Below the pieces are notes generated by a model that was given only the letters and a program-made list of their open reading frames with translations, made no database searches and was not told the origin of the DNA. Shown here one piece after another: positions 6,511-8,195 of a DNA stretch of 8,195 bases. The position numbers and the translations under genes are program-made. The stretch lies in the NCBI GenBank assembly GCA_027349605.1, contig DAIEMM010000109.1, positions 1-8,195 on the forward strand, written 5' to 3'. The stretch comes from Anaeromyxobacteraceae bacterium. Its GTDB lineage: Bacteria > Myxococcota > Myxococcia > Myxococcales > Anaeromyxobacteraceae. Positions within the stretch are counted from its first letter, which is position 1. Every line of letters starts with the position of its first letter.

Positions 6511-7571
6511 ACCTGATCAACGAGATCCTGCGGAACCTCCTCTTCCTGCCCGTCCAGGCCTCCCAGTGGGCCCGTGAGCTCGACTACCTCCACTACTTCG
6601 TCTTCGTCACCGCGATGCTGGGCGCCTGGACGACGCTCGCCACCGCCACGGTCTTCGTCTTCCGGTACCGCCGCAAGAGCGACCACCAGGCCACGCCCAT
6701 CGTGGACCCGAAGCCGATCCACGAGGTGGTCTTCATCGGCCTCCCGCTGGTTCTCTTCCTGGCGTACTTCGCCGTCGGCTACCCCCAGTACGTGCGCCTG
6801 CAAACCCCGCCCAAGGGGGCCATCGACGTCTACGTGCAGGGAAAGAAGTGGATGTGGAAGTTCGCCTACCCCGGTGGCCCCAACTCCACCGACGTCCTCC
6901 GGGTCCCGGCCGGGCGCCCGGTACGGATGCTGCTCACCTCCCGGGACGTGATCCACTCCTTCTTCGTGCCGGCGCTCCGTTTCAAGCAGGACGCGCTGCC
7001 GGGCCGCTACACCCAGGCCTGGTTCAACGCCGACGTTCCGGGGCGCTACCCCATCTTCTGCGCGGAGTACTGCGGACTGGGCCACTCGTCGATGCTCGGC
7101 GAGCTGGTGGTGATGCCGGCGGCGGAATGGGACGCCTGGATGGAGCAGCAGCGCCACGCCACGCTGCCCCAGGCGCAGGACGGGGCCCCCACCCCCGGGG
7201 AGGACGTCGACCTGCGCGGCAGTCTCGTCGACCAGGGGCGCCGGATCGCCGCGGTCCAGGGCTGCTTCAAGTGCCACACCGTGGACGGGACCCAGCACAT
7301 CGGCCCGACCTGGCTCGACCTCTACCGGAGGACCGTGACGCTCGAGGGGGGGAAGACGCTGATCGCCGACGAGGCCTATCTCACCCGCTCCATGATGGAG
7401 CCCAACGCGGAGATCGTGGCCGGATACAAGGCCGTCATGCCCACCTACCAGGGCAAGCTCAGCGGGCCCGACGCCGCCGCCATCACCGAGGTCATCAAGT
7501 CCCTGCGGACGGACGCTCCGACCGCCGAGCCGCAGAAGGGTCCCATCTATGCCCCCGTCACCGGCAAGTAG
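6507..7571 (+). CDS. coxB: caa3-type cytochrome c oxidase subunit II with fused cytochrome c domain
   Basis: This 354-residue protein receives electrons for the oxygen reductase. The N-terminus (MNLINEILRNLLFLPVQASQ) has no clear cleavable signal. Two transmembrane helices follow (about 30-52 and 73-91). E73 in the PIHEVVF segment corresponds to the glutamate at the K-channel entrance of A-type oxidases. The CuA domain has all the expected ligands: H150 (VIHSFFVP), then C185, E187, C189, H193 and M196 in CAEYCGLGHSSM. W115/W117 in KKWMWKF lie in the aromatic patch where electrons enter. After a linker (~215-240) comes a class I cytochrome c domain with CFKCH (253-257) and M311 (VMPTYQG) as likely distal ligand. 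That fusion defines the caa3 type. The ATG overlaps the SCO stop (ATGA), with AAGGGAG at 6493-6499 seven bases upstream. The 3' end overlaps coxA by 23 bases. Confidence 0.97.
   Translation: MNLINEILRNLLFLPVQASQWARELDYLHYFVFVTAMLGAWTTLATATVFVFRYRRKSDHQATPIVDPKPIHEVVFIGLPLVLFLAYFAVGYPQYVRLQTPPKGAIDVYVQGKKWMWKFAYPGGPNSTDVLRVPAGRPVRMLLTSRDVIHSFFVPALRFKQDALPGRYTQAWFNADVPGRYPIFCAEYCGLGHSSMLGELVVMPAAEWDAWMEQQRHATLPQAQDGAPTPGEDVDLRGSLVDQGRRIAAVQGCFKCHTVDGTQHIGPTWLDLYRRTVTLEGGKTLIADEAYLTRSMMEPNAEIVAGYKAVMPTYQGKLSGPDAAAITEVIKSLRTDAPTAEPQKGPIYAPVTGK
7534..7540 (+). promoter_or_regulatory. Ribosome-binding site for coxA, inside the end of coxB
   Basis: AGAAGGG lies eight bases before the ATG at 7549, within the coxB coding sequence. 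It supports a coxA start that overlaps coxB, rather than one after the coxB stop. Confidence 0.6.
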
Positions 7572-8195
7572 CCCGGTCTACAACACGCCGAACTACCTGA
7601 ACGCCGAGAAGGGCGTCTGGTCGTGGTTGACCACGCTCGACCACAAGCGCATCGGCGTCATGTACCTCGTGCTCACGCTCGCCGCCTTCTTCCTGGGGGG
7701 CGTCTTCGCGCTGCTCATCCGCATCGAGCTGCTCACGCCCGGCCCGACGATCATGGATGCGATGACGTACAACCGCATGTTCACGCTGCACGGCGTGATC
7801 ATGATCTTCCTCTTCATGATCCCGGCCATTCCGGGGATCTTCGGCAACTTCTTCATCCCGCTCATGATCGGCGCGCAGGACGTGGCCTTTCCGCGCATCA
7901 ACCTGCTCTCCGTGTACCTCTACCTCCTGGGCGCGGCGATCGCGGTGTGGGGGATGATCCAGGGCGGAACCGACACCGGCTGGACCTTCTACACCCCCTA
8001 CAGCACCACGACGGTCGCGACCGTGGCCCCGGTGCTCCTCGGCGCCTTCATCCTCGGGATGGGGTCGATCGTCACCGGCCTCAACTTCATCGTCACGGTC
8101 CACACCATGCGCGCCCCGGGCGTGACCTGGATGCGTCTTCCGCTCTTCGTCTGGGCCATGTACGCGACCAGCGTCATCCAGGTGCTGGCCACGCC
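7549..8195 (+). CDS. coxA: caa3-type cytochrome c oxidase subunit I (3' end outside window)
   Basis: The first 215 complete codons are visible; the frame runs open to the window end. CoxA is the catalytic membrane subunit that reduces oxygen to water and pumps protons. The family N-terminus is clear (WLTTLDHKRIGVMYLVLTLA, 26-45). Helices I-IV and the start of V fall near 37-59, 76-105, 116-138, 157-185 and 195-215. H81 in TLHGVIMIFLF is a ligand of low-spin haem a. N100, D111 and N118 (GNFF; AQDVAFPRIN) match the asparagine/aspartate set at the mouth of the D proton channel, so this is an A-type oxidase. The CuB ligands, the cross-linked Tyr, helix VI and the second haem a ligand lie beyond the window. 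The ATG at 7549 is preferred: it is the only in-frame ATG before residue 38, the conserved N-terminus needs a start upstream of it, and a good ribosome-binding site precedes it. Confidence 0.96.
   Translation, partial: MPPSPASSPVYNTPNYLNAEKGVWSWLTTLDHKRIGVMYLVLTLAAFFLGGVFALLIRIELLTPGPTIMDAMTYNRMFTLHGVIMIFLFMIPAIPGIFGNFFIPLMIGAQDVAFPRINLLSVYLYLLGAAIAVWGMIQGGTDTGWTFYTPYSTTTVATVAPVLLGAFILGMGSIVTGLNFIVTVHTMRAPGVTWMRLPLFVWAMYATSVIQVLAT

Noticed and set aside
6405..7298. Minus-strand open frame opposite the end of the SCO gene and coxB
   Set aside because: Antisense shadow of coxB; the plus-strand CuA and haem motifs are unambiguous.

Overview
The window is one uninterrupted stretch of a plus-strand operon for aerobic electron transport. 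It encodes most of an alternative complex III (ACIII, a quinol:cytochrome c / quinol:oxidase oxidoreductase unrelated to cytochrome bc1) followed directly by a caa3-type haem-copper oxygen reductase. The DNA is strongly GC-rich, judged by eye and not counted, with long spurious open frames on both strands. The combination actBCDEF, a small one-helix protein, an SCO-type copper chaperone, coxB with a fused cytochrome c domain and then coxA is typical of Myxococcota/Deltaproteobacteria and some Acidobacteria, Gemmatimonadetes and Bacteroidetes/Rhodothermia. The base composition and protein character suggest an Anaeromyxobacter-like deltaproteobacterium, but that assignment is an inference.

Layout: the window opens inside actB (1-1623; iron-sulfur subunit, N-terminal part missing). 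It continues with actC (1620-3026; NrfD-like quinol-site membrane subunit), actD (3023-3553; two-helix DUF3341-type subunit), actE (3550-4119; mono-haem c lipoprotein), actF (4116-5333; second NrfD-like membrane subunit), an unnamed 124-residue single-helix protein (5330-5704), an SCO/SenC copper chaperone (5701-6510), coxB (6507-7571; CuA plus cytochrome c domain) and coxA (7549-8195, cut by the window end). actA (multihaem cytochrome) is expected upstream, and the rest of coxA plus coxC/coxD downstream; none of these can be seen here.

How the parts fit together: quinol would be oxidised at the ActC (possibly ActF) membrane subunits. Electrons would pass through the ActB iron-sulfur clusters and the c-type haems of ActA and ActE, then to the haem c and CuA of CoxB, and finally to haem a and the binuclear site of CoxA, where oxygen is reduced. 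The SCO protein would help load CuA. The tight co-encoding suggests that the two complexes are made together and may form a supercomplex.

There is no intergenic DNA in the window: seven junctions overlap by four bases (ATGA or GTGA) and the last by 23 bases. I see no promoter, terminator, RNA gene, mobile element, repeat array or CRISPR. Nothing points to a wholly new system. The least understood item is the small protein at 5330-5704.
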